Source: Oligoflexia bacterium
Lineage (GTDB): Bacteria; Bdellovibrionota_B; Oligoflexia; Oligoflexales; JAGOVF01
Direction: 5' to 3'
Length of the DNA: 64,000 bases
Assembly: GCA_030432875.1 (NCBI GenBank)
Contig: JAUILP010000007.1
Span: forward strand, 1-64,000
In this document: piece after piece, positions 1 to 9,800 of the stretch
How positions within the stretch are numbered: position 1 is the stretch's first letter
Layout: each line of letters opens with the position of its first letter
The notes under the pieces: model-generated
Told to the model about the DNA's origin: nothing
Seen by the model: the letters and a program-made list of their open reading frames with translations, nothing else
Database searches by the model: none
Translations under genes and position numbers: made by a program

Positions 1-73
1 CATCCAAAGCTATTCAAGAAAAAAAAGTGTAATAATCAAGATTTGGCTTCAAAATCTTTCTACCAAAACCTTT

Positions 74-104
74 CCCGTCATTCGAGCATCGCGAGAATGA
101 CGGG
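74..104. repeat. REP-like inverted repeat CCCGTCATTC-N11-GAATGACGGG
   Basis: Perfect 10-bp inverted repeat read directly (74-83 / 95-104) in intergenic DNA. Confidence 0.6.
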
Positions 105-280
105 ACCCTGGGCAGCCGTCCCAAAATAATTTTTTAAGTTGCATATTTTTTACTCTTAGGATAGTTAGAGAACTCATCAATTTTTTGACTTCCTAACTTA
201 TAAAGTTTCTCTACTGACAATATGTTTTTTTTCGCAGCGCTGCTGCACAATCAATCCAATTTTTTTAATGAGGTTTTTTC

Positions 281-1045
281 GTGACACTCAAAAAACAGAA
301 AGACGCCGTTGCTCCTAAGCCCAAAATGCCAAGAAGGACAACCAAAACAACTGAACCTAAAGCTCCTCAAGCAACCTCCGTTACCGTACCCCCGCTAGTT
401 CCCCAACTGAGTGAATTGAAAAAATCAGTTCAAGATGAGGTGGCGCAAGGTGAGAAAACGATAATTGCAGAAATAAAACCCATAGTGGTAGGGACTGAGC
501 ATACAGCAAAAGAAGTGCTTTCACATAAACCCGCAGTTCCTGCAGTACTTAACGCCAAGGTTGATGAAGTTAGCCAAAATAGGCCGCCGCAGCATGTGCC
601 ACATCCAAAGCATCGCGACAACGTAAACGAAGTTTTAGCTCCTAAAACTGAGCAAGCTTTTAACATAGCTCTTGATCTGTCAGGTTCCTTAGGCAAAAAA
701 CTTAGGGATGTCGCTCGTGAGGAAGGTATTACAGTAGAGTCTTTTGCCCGGGAGCTTATTGCAGAAGGACTTCTTTTAAGAGCTTTTGAAATCGCCGATC
801 GCCGCAACAATATGCGCCAAGGTAGTAACCCACAGAGCCAAGGAAGCCAAGGGAGCTACAATAATAATCGGGGCGGTGGCCAAGGATCAAATTATCGTGG
901 GCCGCAGGGTGGTCGCGGTGGGCAGCAGCAAAATCACCGAGGTGGCAATAATCAAAATAGAAGAAATGTAAATATTCATAACTTGATGGAAGACAAAGCT
1001 TCTTTTATCGAATATGTTCGCTCTCAAGAGAAAAAAAGACGTTAA
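281..1045 (+). CDS. Hypothetical protein: basic/Pro-rich N-terminus, short helical domain, RGG/Gln/Asn-rich low-complexity C-terminus
   Basis: ORF with GTG start; RGGGQGSNYRGPQGGRGGQQQNHRGGNNQNRR tail; terminator-like hairpin follows. Confidence 0.75.
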   Translation: MTLKKQKDAVAPKPKMPRRTTKTTEPKAPQATSVTVPPLVPQLSELKKSVQDEVAQGEKTIIAEIKPIVVGTEHTAKEVLSHKPAVPAVLNAKVDEVSQNRPPQHVPHPKHRDNVNEVLAPKTEQAFNIALDLSGSLGKKLRDVAREEGITVESFARELIAEGLLLRAFEIADRRNNMRQGSNPQSQGSQGSYNNNRGGGQGSNYRGPQGGRGGQQQNHRGGNNQNRRNVNIHNLMEDKASFIEYVRSQEKKRR

Positions 1046-1050
1046 AAATA

Positions 1051-1077
1051 AAGCTGACATTACCAAAATGTCAGCTT
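1051..1077 (+). terminator. Terminator-like hairpin after ORF 281-1045
   Basis: AAGCTGACATT-ACCAA-AATGTCAGCTT, perfect 11-bp stem just after the stop codon. Confidence 0.7.
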
Positions 1078-1155
1078 CTCTCGTGTAATATAAGCAGTGC
1101 AGCTCACTTCTAATCATGTTTTTAGTCTCTAAAGAATATCTGATGCGGTTATAGA

Positions 1156-1228
1156 ACTTCCTTGATATGTCAGAGCATACCGGGCTTCTGATGTCGGTGA
1201 GCGGGCGTATGAGATCGGTCAGCGGGTA
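1156..1228 (+). repeat. Dispersed intergenic repeat, copy C
   Basis: Contains GAGCGGGCGTATGAGATC, identical to the reverse complement of 43014-43031, plus similar flanks. Confidence 0.6.
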
Positions 1229-1236
1229 TGTATCAT

Positions 1237-2277
1237 CTAATGAATTGTGTCTTTACTGGGGACTTTGAATATTTGCTGCTTAAGTGATAACTGCTGAGTA
1301 GAGTCTTTTTCTAATGAATTTCCCTGAGACATGAAAAGTGTTCCAGGACTAATGTTCTGACTCGGATGCGAATCATCAGCTAATGACGTATTCATGGGAG
1401 CAGAATTTAAAAGATCGGCCTCAGAAAAAATAGCCCGAATATAATTTTCGTAAATTTTAAACGTATCGATGATTTCTTTGGGCTCCCCTATCGCGCTATT
1501 GCTTATAAAACGTGATGACTTTATCATTTCTAGGCAAAGAGCAGGTGTTCCTTTTTGCCAAAAAGCCCAGTCCTCAAATGCTCCGCCATCCCCTAAATCT
1601 TTGCCATTTTTTACAGCATAAACAGAAAGGTGTTTCTTGGTCGTTTTCTCAACAGCTTTAAGCCACTTTTCATATGTGGATGAGTTTTTATAATGAGATG
1701 GTGTGACGATCATATTGGTAAAACCATGAATATCAATCGCAGCGGTGTAGCTGCTTTTGGCGAATATTTTTGCTATTGCTTGGGTTTCCGGTTCGCTTAA
1801 GCTATAAAGTCCGGGATTTTCTTGGGTTAAACCCCAAAAAACAGGGAAATTTCTGTTGAGGTTGACGTGATTGCTATTGTAGCGACTGCCTTTTTTGTAT
1901 CCATTAGGATTGGCAATAGGAACTAAATCTATTTGGATTCCTGAAGTTTCTAAATTTAAGCCTAGAAGTGTGCTGCTGCCATTATTTAAGCTTTGAGCAA
2001 GCCAGTATACAAACTCCGTCGTGAGCTTTTCATTTCCATGAAGAGCCGCTTGAATGTAGAATTTTTTAAAACTCTTAGCGCGTGTATTGCTGACGAAGGA
2101 AAAATATTTAAGCCCGAGAACTTGATGTTCCGTTAACCCTGGTTTAAAGAAATGAGGGTTGCTGTCTACAACAAACTGGGACTTTAATCCAAGAAAAGAG
2201 AGGGCGCTTAAAGACAGCAAAAAAAATAATGTGTTAAAAAATCGGTTATTCATCGGCAACTTCCACAGAAAGATCAA
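1237..2277 (-). CDS. M14-family zinc carboxypeptidase-like protein
   Basis: HGNE zinc-motif, VNLNRNFP, AAIDIHG and CLEM motifs typical of M14 peptidases; N-terminal hydrophobic segment. Confidence 0.8.
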   Translation of the reverse strand: MIFLWKLPMNNRFFNTLFFLLSLSALSFLGLKSQFVVDSNPHFFKPGLTEHQVLGLKYFSFVSNTRAKSFKKFYIQAALHGNEKLTTEFVYWLAQSLNNGSSTLLGLNLETSGIQIDLVPIANPNGYKKGSRYNSNHVNLNRNFPVFWGLTQENPGLYSLSEPETQAIAKIFAKSSYTAAIDIHGFTNMIVTPSHYKNSSTYEKWLKAVEKTTKKHLSVYAVKNGKDLGDGGAFEDWAFWQKGTPALCLEMIKSSRFISNSAIGEPKEIIDTFKIYENYIRAIFSEADLLNSAPMNTSLADDSHPSQNISPGTLFMSQGNSLEKDSTQQLSLKQQIFKVPSKDTIH

Positions 2278-2715
2278 AAAAAATCCGCAGTCAACAGAGT
2301 TATTCCGTCTAGGTTTTGCAAGGGTTATGCCTCAGGAGAAAAGCCATATTTATCTATTAACATGGGAGATTTTTGGCGGGTAATTCTTGAAATGTGATGG
2401 GGTTGTATTCAAGTGTCAAAAAAATAGGCAATTTGCGGGAGATTTTTTAAATAACTACTAATGCGTTATTTGCCAGACGTGAATGCCACTGAATTAAGAA
2501 ATAATATTAGCGATGGCGGTGATGGGTTTTTTTCCAGAATGCGCCGGTTTTTTATAACCATCTATAATCAAGAGCAATAAAAACGGTTGGTGAGGAATTT
2601 TTTTTTCAAATCTCTTTAAATCTGGGGTATGGGTTTATTTTCTCAAGATTTTAAGGAGGCTCTCCGAATAGTAGGTAAAGGAAGAACCTATTTTCTAAGG
2701 TAAGGAATAGTTTTT

Positions 2716-4170
2716 ATGAAAGTTAGTGCTTCTTCAGGCTTTGGCATGATAGAAACGTTAGTAGCGGTGGGCATGTTAGGAACTTTTGTTGCCATTGCTT
2801 CCTCGAGTAGTTCGACGAAAATCAAGCTTTATAAGGAAATAAAAGCTAAGCAGGAACGTTTAGTGCTTGTCGATAATTTATCGAGTTTTCTCACTTCAGC
2901 GTCGGGACTTTTAACTGTTCCCAACTTAGAAAGTAACTTAAAAAGTTGCCTTAAGGGAACTGGATGTGATGCAAGAAATAATCAGTCTCTTACCTTAAAT
3001 TCTCCCTGGGGCAGGCAAATTGCACCCCAAACCCTTGGCATGTTTGGAGCTGGCTGTAATAGTTTTCAAAAGTGTACACAAACTTTGGAAGTGTTTTATA
3101 CCACCGCTTGTCCTGGGAGTGCCGGAAATTGTCCTAGGCCCTCCTATATCGGCATCAACTGGAAAATAACGGACAATGATAGCAATTTAATCGTCGATCA
3201 AAGTTCTGATGCAATGCAAATCACGAGTTTTGAGTGCCCTGATGGTAGCGCTTTAGTCTCAATCTCAGAAACTGGTGATATTTCCTGCATAGACTATGCC
3301 TCTCGCATGCCTCCTGTTGGTTATCAGGGGCAAAAAGGCCGCCCTTACGACTGGAATGGTGATCCTTTTTCTCCGGATAAAGTTTCGTTAGCCTCTATTA
3401 AAAATTGTGGCAAAGATTATAGCACTGAAGAGATAAGGTGTCCTGTCGGTCAGAAAGTTGCCCATACATTGTTATATAATAATGCAAAGTGGTATTGGGA
3501 AAACTATTTAGCAAAACCAACCTATATCCTTTGTCTAGAGTCTGGTAATGGTACTTTTATAAGACAATATGTTAAAAAAGTTTGGAAAGATGGGAAGGAA
3601 ATTGAGGAAGTTGTTAAGGAATACTCCCACGATCTTTATGCCTTTGATTTTACCAAACCCGGGTGCCCGCAAGTAGCACCAAATTATGGTTTTCGCCAAG
3701 GTGATGGGACTTGTCCCAATGCTCTGGGGTGTTTTCGGGAAGGGACCAACATAATGATGGCTGATGGCACGTTAAACAAAATTGAACTCGTCCAACCAGG
3801 CGATATGGTGTGGAATCCTGTAACACAAAGAGCAACGCAGGTTTTTTACAAAACAGTCGGTCCTGAATATGAACCACTTATAGAAGTGAAAACGGACTCC
3901 CAAACCCTTTATGTCACGCAAAAGCATCCTATGCTTATTGGGGACTCCCAAATCATTCAAGCTAAGCATTTGCTACCCCTAATGGATGTTTTTGTTGAAA
4001 AACATAAAAAAGAAAAGATTTTAAGCGTGCGCCAGGTTTCATCTTTGGATTTGCCGGTGGTTTACAATATCAAACTGCTGGGCGATTCCGATGCGGATCA
4101 TTTTGTTCTCTCTGAAGGGATTATTACTGGAGACCTCTATTTGCAAGAAAAACTGGATAAGCTGCCATGA
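2716..4170 (+). CDS. Pseudopilin-like protein with C-terminal Hint (Hedgehog/intein) domain
   Basis: Prepilin motif SG-FGMIETLVAVGMLGTF (Glu5); from Cys339 GCFREGTNIMMADGTLNKIELVQPGDMVWNP...QKHPM...DADHFVLSEGIITGDL matches Hint motifs. Confidence 0.85.
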   Translation: MKVSASSGFGMIETLVAVGMLGTFVAIASSSSSTKIKLYKEIKAKQERLVLVDNLSSFLTSASGLLTVPNLESNLKSCLKGTGCDARNNQSLTLNSPWGRQIAPQTLGMFGAGCNSFQKCTQTLEVFYTTACPGSAGNCPRPSYIGINWKITDNDSNLIVDQSSDAMQITSFECPDGSALVSISETGDISCIDYASRMPPVGYQGQKGRPYDWNGDPFSPDKVSLASIKNCGKDYSTEEIRCPVGQKVAHTLLYNNAKWYWENYLAKPTYILCLESGNGTFIRQYVKKVWKDGKEIEEVVKEYSHDLYAFDFTKPGCPQVAPNYGFRQGDGTCPNALGCFREGTNIMMADGTLNKIELVQPGDMVWNPVTQRATQVFYKTVGPEYEPLIEVKTDSQTLYVTQKHPMLIGDSQIIQAKHLLPLMDVFVEKHKKEKILSVRQVSSLDLPVVYNIKLLGDSDADHFVLSEGIITGDLYLQEKLDKLP

Positions 4171-4928
4171 AATACTTTAACCTTCTTTTGAAGATGCTGT
4201 GTAAAAAAGATGCTTCTCAACGAGGATTTACTCTTGTTGAGATGATGGTAACGGTTGCGATTGGCGGCGTTGTCGTTTTAGTTTCCCAAAGTATGCTTCT
4301 GAACGTAATCAAAGCCAATGAGGTCGCTGAATCTGAATATAACCGTTTTCTTATAGCGGGTGAGCTTCGCAGTTATTTGCTGGATATCAGGAAGCTCAAT
4401 ATCCAGGGATTTGACGCCTGTATCAACAAAAATGCAGATGGTACCCCGGATTGTAGTCGCGGGGTTAATTACCCTTTAACGGTTTCAACAAAAACCGGGA
4501 AAGTACTGACGGGTAAAAAATTTACCAAAAAATTCCAGCCAACAACAGAGGACGCAGAGGCGTATTATTATGTGACGACAGAGGGCTCGGCGCACTGTCT
4601 TAGTGGATACTCATGTGATCAAGCAGCCTACATAAGCGTCAATTTGAAATTTTATTTTAAAAATACAAACAAAATATACGCACAAATATCGGGGGGGATG
4701 TCGTTAGATAACGATTATGGACTTCGTAAAAAGGGCTGCGTCGACACTAACGGAAATCCTATCGTCGATACCGATTTATCTCAGTTTCCTTATTTGCCAA
4801 CGCGCATGATCAACGGTCAACTAATTTGCGATCTAAAACGCGTCACTATTGATGGCGTCGATGGTCAGGATGGTAAGCCTTTATATCACGATACGAGCGG
4901 GGAGGTTATGAATGATCCTTGGTGGTAA
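4167..4928 (+). CDS. Prepilin-type N-terminal methylation protein (PilW-like)
   Basis: RGFTLVEMMVTVAIGGVVV motif; overlaps upstream gene by 4 bp. Confidence 0.85.
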   Translation: MKYFNLLLKMLCKKDASQRGFTLVEMMVTVAIGGVVVLVSQSMLLNVIKANEVAESEYNRFLIAGELRSYLLDIRKLNIQGFDACINKNADGTPDCSRGVNYPLTVSTKTGKVLTGKKFTKKFQPTTEDAEAYYYVTTEGSAHCLSGYSCDQAAYISVNLKFYFKNTNKIYAQISGGMSLDNDYGLRKKGCVDTNGNPIVDTDLSQFPYLPTRMINGQLICDLKRVTIDGVDGQDGKPLYHDTSGEVMNDPWW

Positions 4929-5655
4929 AAATAAATACCATGGCTATTCCTTGGTTGAACTCATGGTGAGCGTGGCGATTATAGCAACAGTAGGTGTTGG
5001 TGCCATGCAGTTTCTTGGTATCAATGCAAAAACAAGTAAACAGGCCAAAATTAGAAGTGCCGCTACTTTTAATGTTGGGTATTTAAGCTCGTTACTGCGC
5101 AACCGTTTTGCACTAGCCCTATCTGCATCAGGGACAAGCGCGAGTGACTGTTTGACCTTGACGCCAACAGGAGTATGTCGTGCCTCCAGTCAATTCAGTA
5201 TTCCGATAAAGGACCCTGGCGACTCTAACAAAATTGTCATTGGAACAGCAAATAACCCCGTCAAATATAATATAAATGGGTTTCTATGTGATGAAAATGT
5301 AGAAGAATGTTTTATCGGCGCTTACGCTAACTTAATTGCTCTTTGTATTGATGGCACATCCTGTCCAGGAGCAGATGCCGTGGCGGGAGAATTGCATATT
5401 GTGCCATTGTATCCAAATGATGATTTAATAAATTTTAAGCCTCACGTTTATGAAACCTATCTAAACCTGCGTACCCGATGTTGGGAGCAAAATGTGACAC
5501 AAACGTGCCCCGATACTAGTAATCAGGTGATTACGGGATTTTCCTGGGACTGTAAACCAATTTGCAAAAATGTACCGTCCACGACTGGCTCTTCAGGTTT
5601 AGATGGGGCTGGAGCACCCCTTACTCAAGTGCATGACGTCGGATGCCCCCCCTGA
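4912..5655 (+). CDS. Prepilin-type N-terminal methylation protein
   Basis: GYSLVELMVSVAIIATVGVGA motif; overlaps upstream ORF. Confidence 0.85.
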   Translation: MILGGKNKYHGYSLVELMVSVAIIATVGVGAMQFLGINAKTSKQAKIRSAATFNVGYLSSLLRNRFALALSASGTSASDCLTLTPTGVCRASSQFSIPIKDPGDSNKIVIGTANNPVKYNINGFLCDENVEECFIGAYANLIALCIDGTSCPGADAVAGELHIVPLYPNDDLINFKPHVYETYLNLRTRCWEQNVTQTCPDTSNQVITGFSWDCKPICKNVPSTTGSSGLDGAGAPLTQVHDVGCPP

Positions 5656-5819
5656 TCAAAGATATTCAATTTTTATTTTATCGCATTTAATGTTCTTTTA
5701 CTCGTCCTCATTAACAGGGATCCTATAGAAGGCTCTGTCTCTTAACAAAATAATTTAGAAGATGCTGATTGACTTAATAGTCGATTCTATTCCATATCCA
5801 GATTTTTTTAATAAAGTTC

Positions 5820-6638
5820 TTAAAAATTAAAAAACAGGCTGCACTTTTTGCGGTCAATTTGGGGAATTGAAATACTTAGAAAATTGGAATTTTCTTGTTT
5901 AGCGAAGGGATAGGATAATACTTTGTTGTTATTGCTTTCTAGATTTTTAACAAATAGATCCGAGCTACTGTATGGGCCAAAGGCAGTGAGATTAAAAAGT
6001 CCTTTTTTTAAGTTAGTGAGATCCCGTTTTTGCTCTTTGGGATAAAAAAATAAATTATCAATCAACAAGCCAAAATCATAAACAAAGACGTGGTCTTCCT
6101 TTATATCTTTACTAACCTCAGGAATATTGTGGGCATTAATCCGCCCTTTGTAAACTTCTTCGATAATTTTTGCCGAATCTTTGATAGGCTTGTGAGCGCA
6201 GCTGCGTGTGTTTTTACTATCATTACAGACAAAAAAAGCCCACACCCCCAATTCATTAGAGGTTGGTAGGGAAAAATTAAAATTCATCGGATTGTCTATA
6301 TCTTTTAGGGTAATATTAAACGTATTTCGCGAACGCCCTCTTTTATCAAGGCGCTCAAAGGTCGCGATCATTTTGTTTTTGGGTCTGTAAACTAAAGAAT
6401 AGTATAAACCATCCCAATCTGAAACAATGCAGCCAACTTTTCTGGGTGTTGGTTTTAACTGTATCTTTACATTAATAGAGTTCCAGCTCTTGCTGGTAAA
6501 GGAGTGCTCTGAAAGTTCTGGTATTTCCCGCAGTGAAGATAATATTTTTTCTTTTTTATATTTTTTGATGCCAAAAAAAACAGCAGCAAAGACAGCAAAT
6601 ACCGCGACAATAATTTTTAAGACTGAGTTTTTCGCCAT
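5820..6638 (-). CDS. Hypothetical membrane-anchored/exported protein
   Basis: Long ORF with N-terminal TM/signal segment IIVAVFAVFAAVFFGIKKY. Confidence 0.65.
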   Translation of the reverse strand: MAKNSVLKIIVAVFAVFAAVFFGIKKYKKEKILSSLREIPELSEHSFTSKSWNSINVKIQLKPTPRKVGCIVSDWDGLYYSLVYRPKNKMIATFERLDKRGRSRNTFNITLKDIDNPMNFNFSLPTSNELGVWAFFVCNDSKNTRSCAHKPIKDSAKIIEEVYKGRINAHNIPEVSKDIKEDHVFVYDFGLLIDNLFFYPKEQKRDLTNLKKGLFNLTAFGPYSSSDLFVKNLESNNNKVLSYPFAKQENSNFLSISIPQIDRKKCSLFFNF

Positions 6639-6916
6639 TTTTGTGTCTCCTGATGCCTCTAAGGCATGTCTTAATTGACAATATACAATTTTATAGAGTT
6701 ATTTACGGCAGTCATGTAACCCTAAATAAAAAAGTGATGATTTAGTAAAAATCATATTTTGACATCTGGGTGGACATCTGTCCACCGGATATGGACTTTT
6801 TTAAAACCGCATGAACTGCGTATGTCCAAAAAAATCAAACGAGCACAAAAAATATCTGATACGTTTTGTCTTGGCTTTTCATAGAGGCTCATTAGGTAAG
6901 GTTCATATTGATCTCA

Positions 6917-8542
6917 TTATCCCACTTTGCGGAATACTTTTCGCGTGTTTTGCAAAACATTTCTTAAGCTGGTTCCATAACTGAGCAATGCAAATATGAT
7001 AAAAATAAAAGCTAAAAGAAGTCCTTCAATTAATATGGTTAAAAAAGATTGCAGAAGACTGCTGCTAAATGTCAATTTTGCCACTAGCTCAGAAATCTGC
7101 ATAAAATAGTGTGCCAAGAGATATAATATTCCAGCTACCGCCAGCATACTGGCATGGCGAAGGAGTCTTTTATCATGCCAAAGAACGCCTTCTTTCCGGG
7201 TGCGCCAGAAAAGCTGGGCGCTATTTACGGCTAAAAGGACCGACATGGTATAGGCAATTCCCACCATACCTAAATATTTGACAAAAAATATATTGGCGAT
7301 GAGATTTATGCCTATGCCGATCAAACTCACCCGCATCGCATAGGAAGTTTTATTGATAGCATAATAAAAGGGGGTCAGTGCTTTAATGAGGCCGTAGCCT
7401 ATAGCGGAAAATGCGTAAGCCTTCAATGCTCCGGCGGTTTGTTGTATGTCGTAGGCACCAAAAGCTCCTTTGCCATAAACTAGTCTTACAAGAGAAGGGG
7501 CATTTAAAAATAAAAATATAAAAACAGGAACCATAAGCCATAAAATCAGTTCTACCGCTCCTTGCAATTGGTGGCTTACTTCTGCATTGGCTTTGCCACC
7601 TGACTTTGCCGCGACCTTGGCTAAACTAGGTAGAACGGATACCCCGATCGCAACCCCAAATATCCCGACAGGCAAATGAAGCAAGCGAAAAGCATAGCTG
7701 AGCCAGGTAACGCTGCCATTTTCGAGAGTCAGAGCAAAGTTAGTATTCACTAATACGTTGATTTGTGCGGAACTTGCTGCAATGACCATCGGGATCATCA
7801 AGGCGAAAATTTGGCGAACTTCACCGTTCCAAAACTCCAGGGAGAAGCCTTTTTTAAACACAGTTCTAATATATGCTCTAAGTCCCCAAAGCTGCCAGAG
7901 AAGTTGTAAGACTGCTCCCGCAATTACGCCGATAGTAAGGCCAAAAAGTCCGGTGGGCGTAACATAAAAAAAATCGCCACTATTTCCTGGTGCGGCTAAA
8001 TCTTTTAAATACCAAGCTCCTCCTATAAAGCCTAAGTTGAGTGCCATGGGAGAAATGGCACTCAAAAACATTTTGCTATGCTTATGCAGGGCTCCAGAAA
8101 CGACTGCGCTGATCATGGTGAGACCAAGGTAAGGAAAGAGGAGTTTTGTAAGGCTTAAGCAGTCTGCGAGGAACTGATCTGATCTTCCCTCGCCGATGCC
8201 CATAAGCGTATTGAGACCTAACCAAAAAGGTGCGGTTAAAATACCCATGCCTGCAACTACTGTAGCAAATAAGCTGCTGAGAATGATGCTTTGCACCATA
8301 AGCCGGTCGGCTTTTTCTGGGGACTCTGCACTGGTTGCGGCATAAACTTTGGTAAACGACGATCCAAGTGCGCCTTCCGCAAGCATATCGCGAAAAAGAT
8401 TGGGGATACGGTAAGCAACCATAAAAATATCGAGAACAGAGCTGCCAAAAATTGCGCCAAGCTCGCGGTCCCGAATAAGTCCCGTGATACGGCTGAGAAA
8501 AGTGCCTAGAGCAAAAAAAGCAGTAGATTTTCCAACGGACAT
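6917..8542 (-). CDS. murJ: MurJ/MviN lipid II flippase
   Basis: Polytopic protein; N-terminus STAFFALGTFLSRITGLIRDRELGAIFGSS and GALGSSFTKVY typical of MviN/MurJ. Confidence 0.93.
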   Translation of the reverse strand: MSVGKSTAFFALGTFLSRITGLIRDRELGAIFGSSVLDIFMVAYRIPNLFRDMLAEGALGSSFTKVYAATSAESPEKADRLMVQSIILSSLFATVVAGMGILTAPFWLGLNTLMGIGEGRSDQFLADCLSLTKLLFPYLGLTMISAVVSGALHKHSKMFLSAISPMALNLGFIGGAWYLKDLAAPGNSGDFFYVTPTGLFGLTIGVIAGAVLQLLWQLWGLRAYIRTVFKKGFSLEFWNGEVRQIFALMIPMVIAASSAQINVLVNTNFALTLENGSVTWLSYAFRLLHLPVGIFGVAIGVSVLPSLAKVAAKSGGKANAEVSHQLQGAVELILWLMVPVFIFLFLNAPSLVRLVYGKGAFGAYDIQQTAGALKAYAFSAIGYGLIKALTPFYYAINKTSYAMRVSLIGIGINLIANIFFVKYLGMVGIAYTMSVLLAVNSAQLFWRTRKEGVLWHDKRLLRHASMLAVAGILYLLAHYFMQISELVAKLTFSSSLLQSFLTILIEGLLLAFIFIIFALLSYGTSLRNVLQNTRKVFRKVG

Positions 8543-8572
8543 ATGGGCGCAGACCTAAGCATAAATAAGAAA

Positions 8573-8608
8573 TTCACCCAACTTGGGTCGAGATGAGCCA
8601 AGGGTGAA
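8573..8608 (-). terminator. Terminator-like hairpin downstream of ORF 8655-9746
   Basis: TTCACC...CTTGG / CCAAG...GGTGAA imperfect stem between the two minus-strand genes. Confidence 0.5.
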
Positions 8609-8654
8609 ATTTATTTTACGCTTTTGTGCTTTGTCATTCAATCATCTAAAATTC

Positions 8655-9746
8655 TTAAAAGAATTTACTAACGCCGCATTGTACCGATAGGGTGGCCAAA
8701 TTTAAATGTTCATTATCGCTATAACTTGCAACAGTCAAACCAAAGCGCTTGTATGTTGCCACATTAGCGATATCCACTTTGGTGACTTGCTGAAATAGAC
8801 TCAAATCGATACTGGCATCTGATGTTATCTGATACTCTGCCCCAGCTTTTAACGCATACTGCTGAACTTTTGTGCCGCTTAGCGTCGTGGCGGTGCCAAT
8901 ATTTCCAGGATAGTATTTAAACTGAGACCAAAGAGCATAACTTCCTAAAAAGGTGAAGCGCAGCGGTATGCGTTTATTTTCCACAGAAGCTCTTAATACC
9001 GGGGAAATAGCATCATTAAAATGGCCTGTGGATACGTTCATATAACGTGATCTTCCCAGGTTTAGTCCTAGGCCAAGACTTGGAATCACGGAGGCAAAGG
9101 AGTGCTGCCATTCGCGGTCAATATTGAAGTTTAAGTCCGTACTGCTGTAGGAAGAATGAGCTGTATCTGGGTTGCCGCGATAATTTGTGAGGTAAAGATA
9201 ATCAAAGCCGCTAGAAAATTTGTAGTCTTGATTGAGCTTGTAGTGGTAAATCGCCGTTACATCGAGCGGGATAGAGCTATGCTGGCTGCTGACTGATCCC
9301 ACCACGGAACCATCAGCCCGTCCATTTTCTTCCAAATAGAGATTTTGGGGTGTTTGCACATCAGGAAAGGTCGCGAGCCCGGAGGCAAAGCGAAACTGCC
9401 AGTAGATTTTTTTTTGTTTGGGTCTAAAAATATTTGCGCTATTCACTGAGGCCGTTAGCGGGGGGAGGTTGTCCCGCACACCTGCGGTTGATGGTGCTTT
9501 ATGGCGTTTTTCAGTTTGGAGGTTAGAAGTGTTTTCAACCTCAGTTCGATTGTTTTCTACAGGAGTGTTTTGTGAGAGCAAGACGGATTTGGCCGAAGAC
9601 CTCGTTTTCCTCGGTTTTTGTTTTTTGGTGGCAGTTTGTCCCGCCAACAGATCCAGCGAGTATAGGCCACAAAGACTTAGAAGCAGCAGAGGAAAAACAT
9701 TTTTACATTTTTTATTCATAAAAACTTCTTTTTTTAAAATTTCCAT
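8655..9746 (-). CDS. Hypothetical outer-membrane beta-barrel protein
   Basis: Signal-peptide-like N-terminus, alternating beta pattern, C-terminal Phe (SVQCGVSKFF). Confidence 0.65.
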   Translation of the reverse strand: MEILKKEVFMNKKCKNVFPLLLLSLCGLYSLDLLAGQTATKKQKPRKTRSSAKSVLLSQNTPVENNRTEVENTSNLQTEKRHKAPSTAGVRDNLPPLTASVNSANIFRPKQKKIYWQFRFASGLATFPDVQTPQNLYLEENGRADGSVVGSVSSQHSSIPLDVTAIYHYKLNQDYKFSSGFDYLYLTNYRGNPDTAHSSYSSTDLNFNIDREWQHSFASVIPSLGLGLNLGRSRYMNVSTGHFNDAISPVLRASVENKRIPLRFTFLGSYALWSQFKYYPGNIGTATTLSGTKVQQYALKAGAEYQITSDASIDLSLFQQVTKVDIANVATYKRFGLTVASYSDNEHLNLATLSVQCGVSKFF

Positions 9747-9800
9747 TAAAATAATAAAAAAACATTAAAAAATCAAGTTTATTTTAATAAAATATATAAA

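Noticed and set aside
430-810. 126-aa minus-strand ORF antisense to ORF 281-1045
   Set aside because: Shadow ORF with Ser/Arg-biased composition and no domain; overlaps a better supported gene.
1190-1228. Short tandem repeat considered as a CRISPR remnant
   Set aside because: Only two imperfect ~20-bp units without spacers; better explained as part of the dispersed A/B/C repeat.
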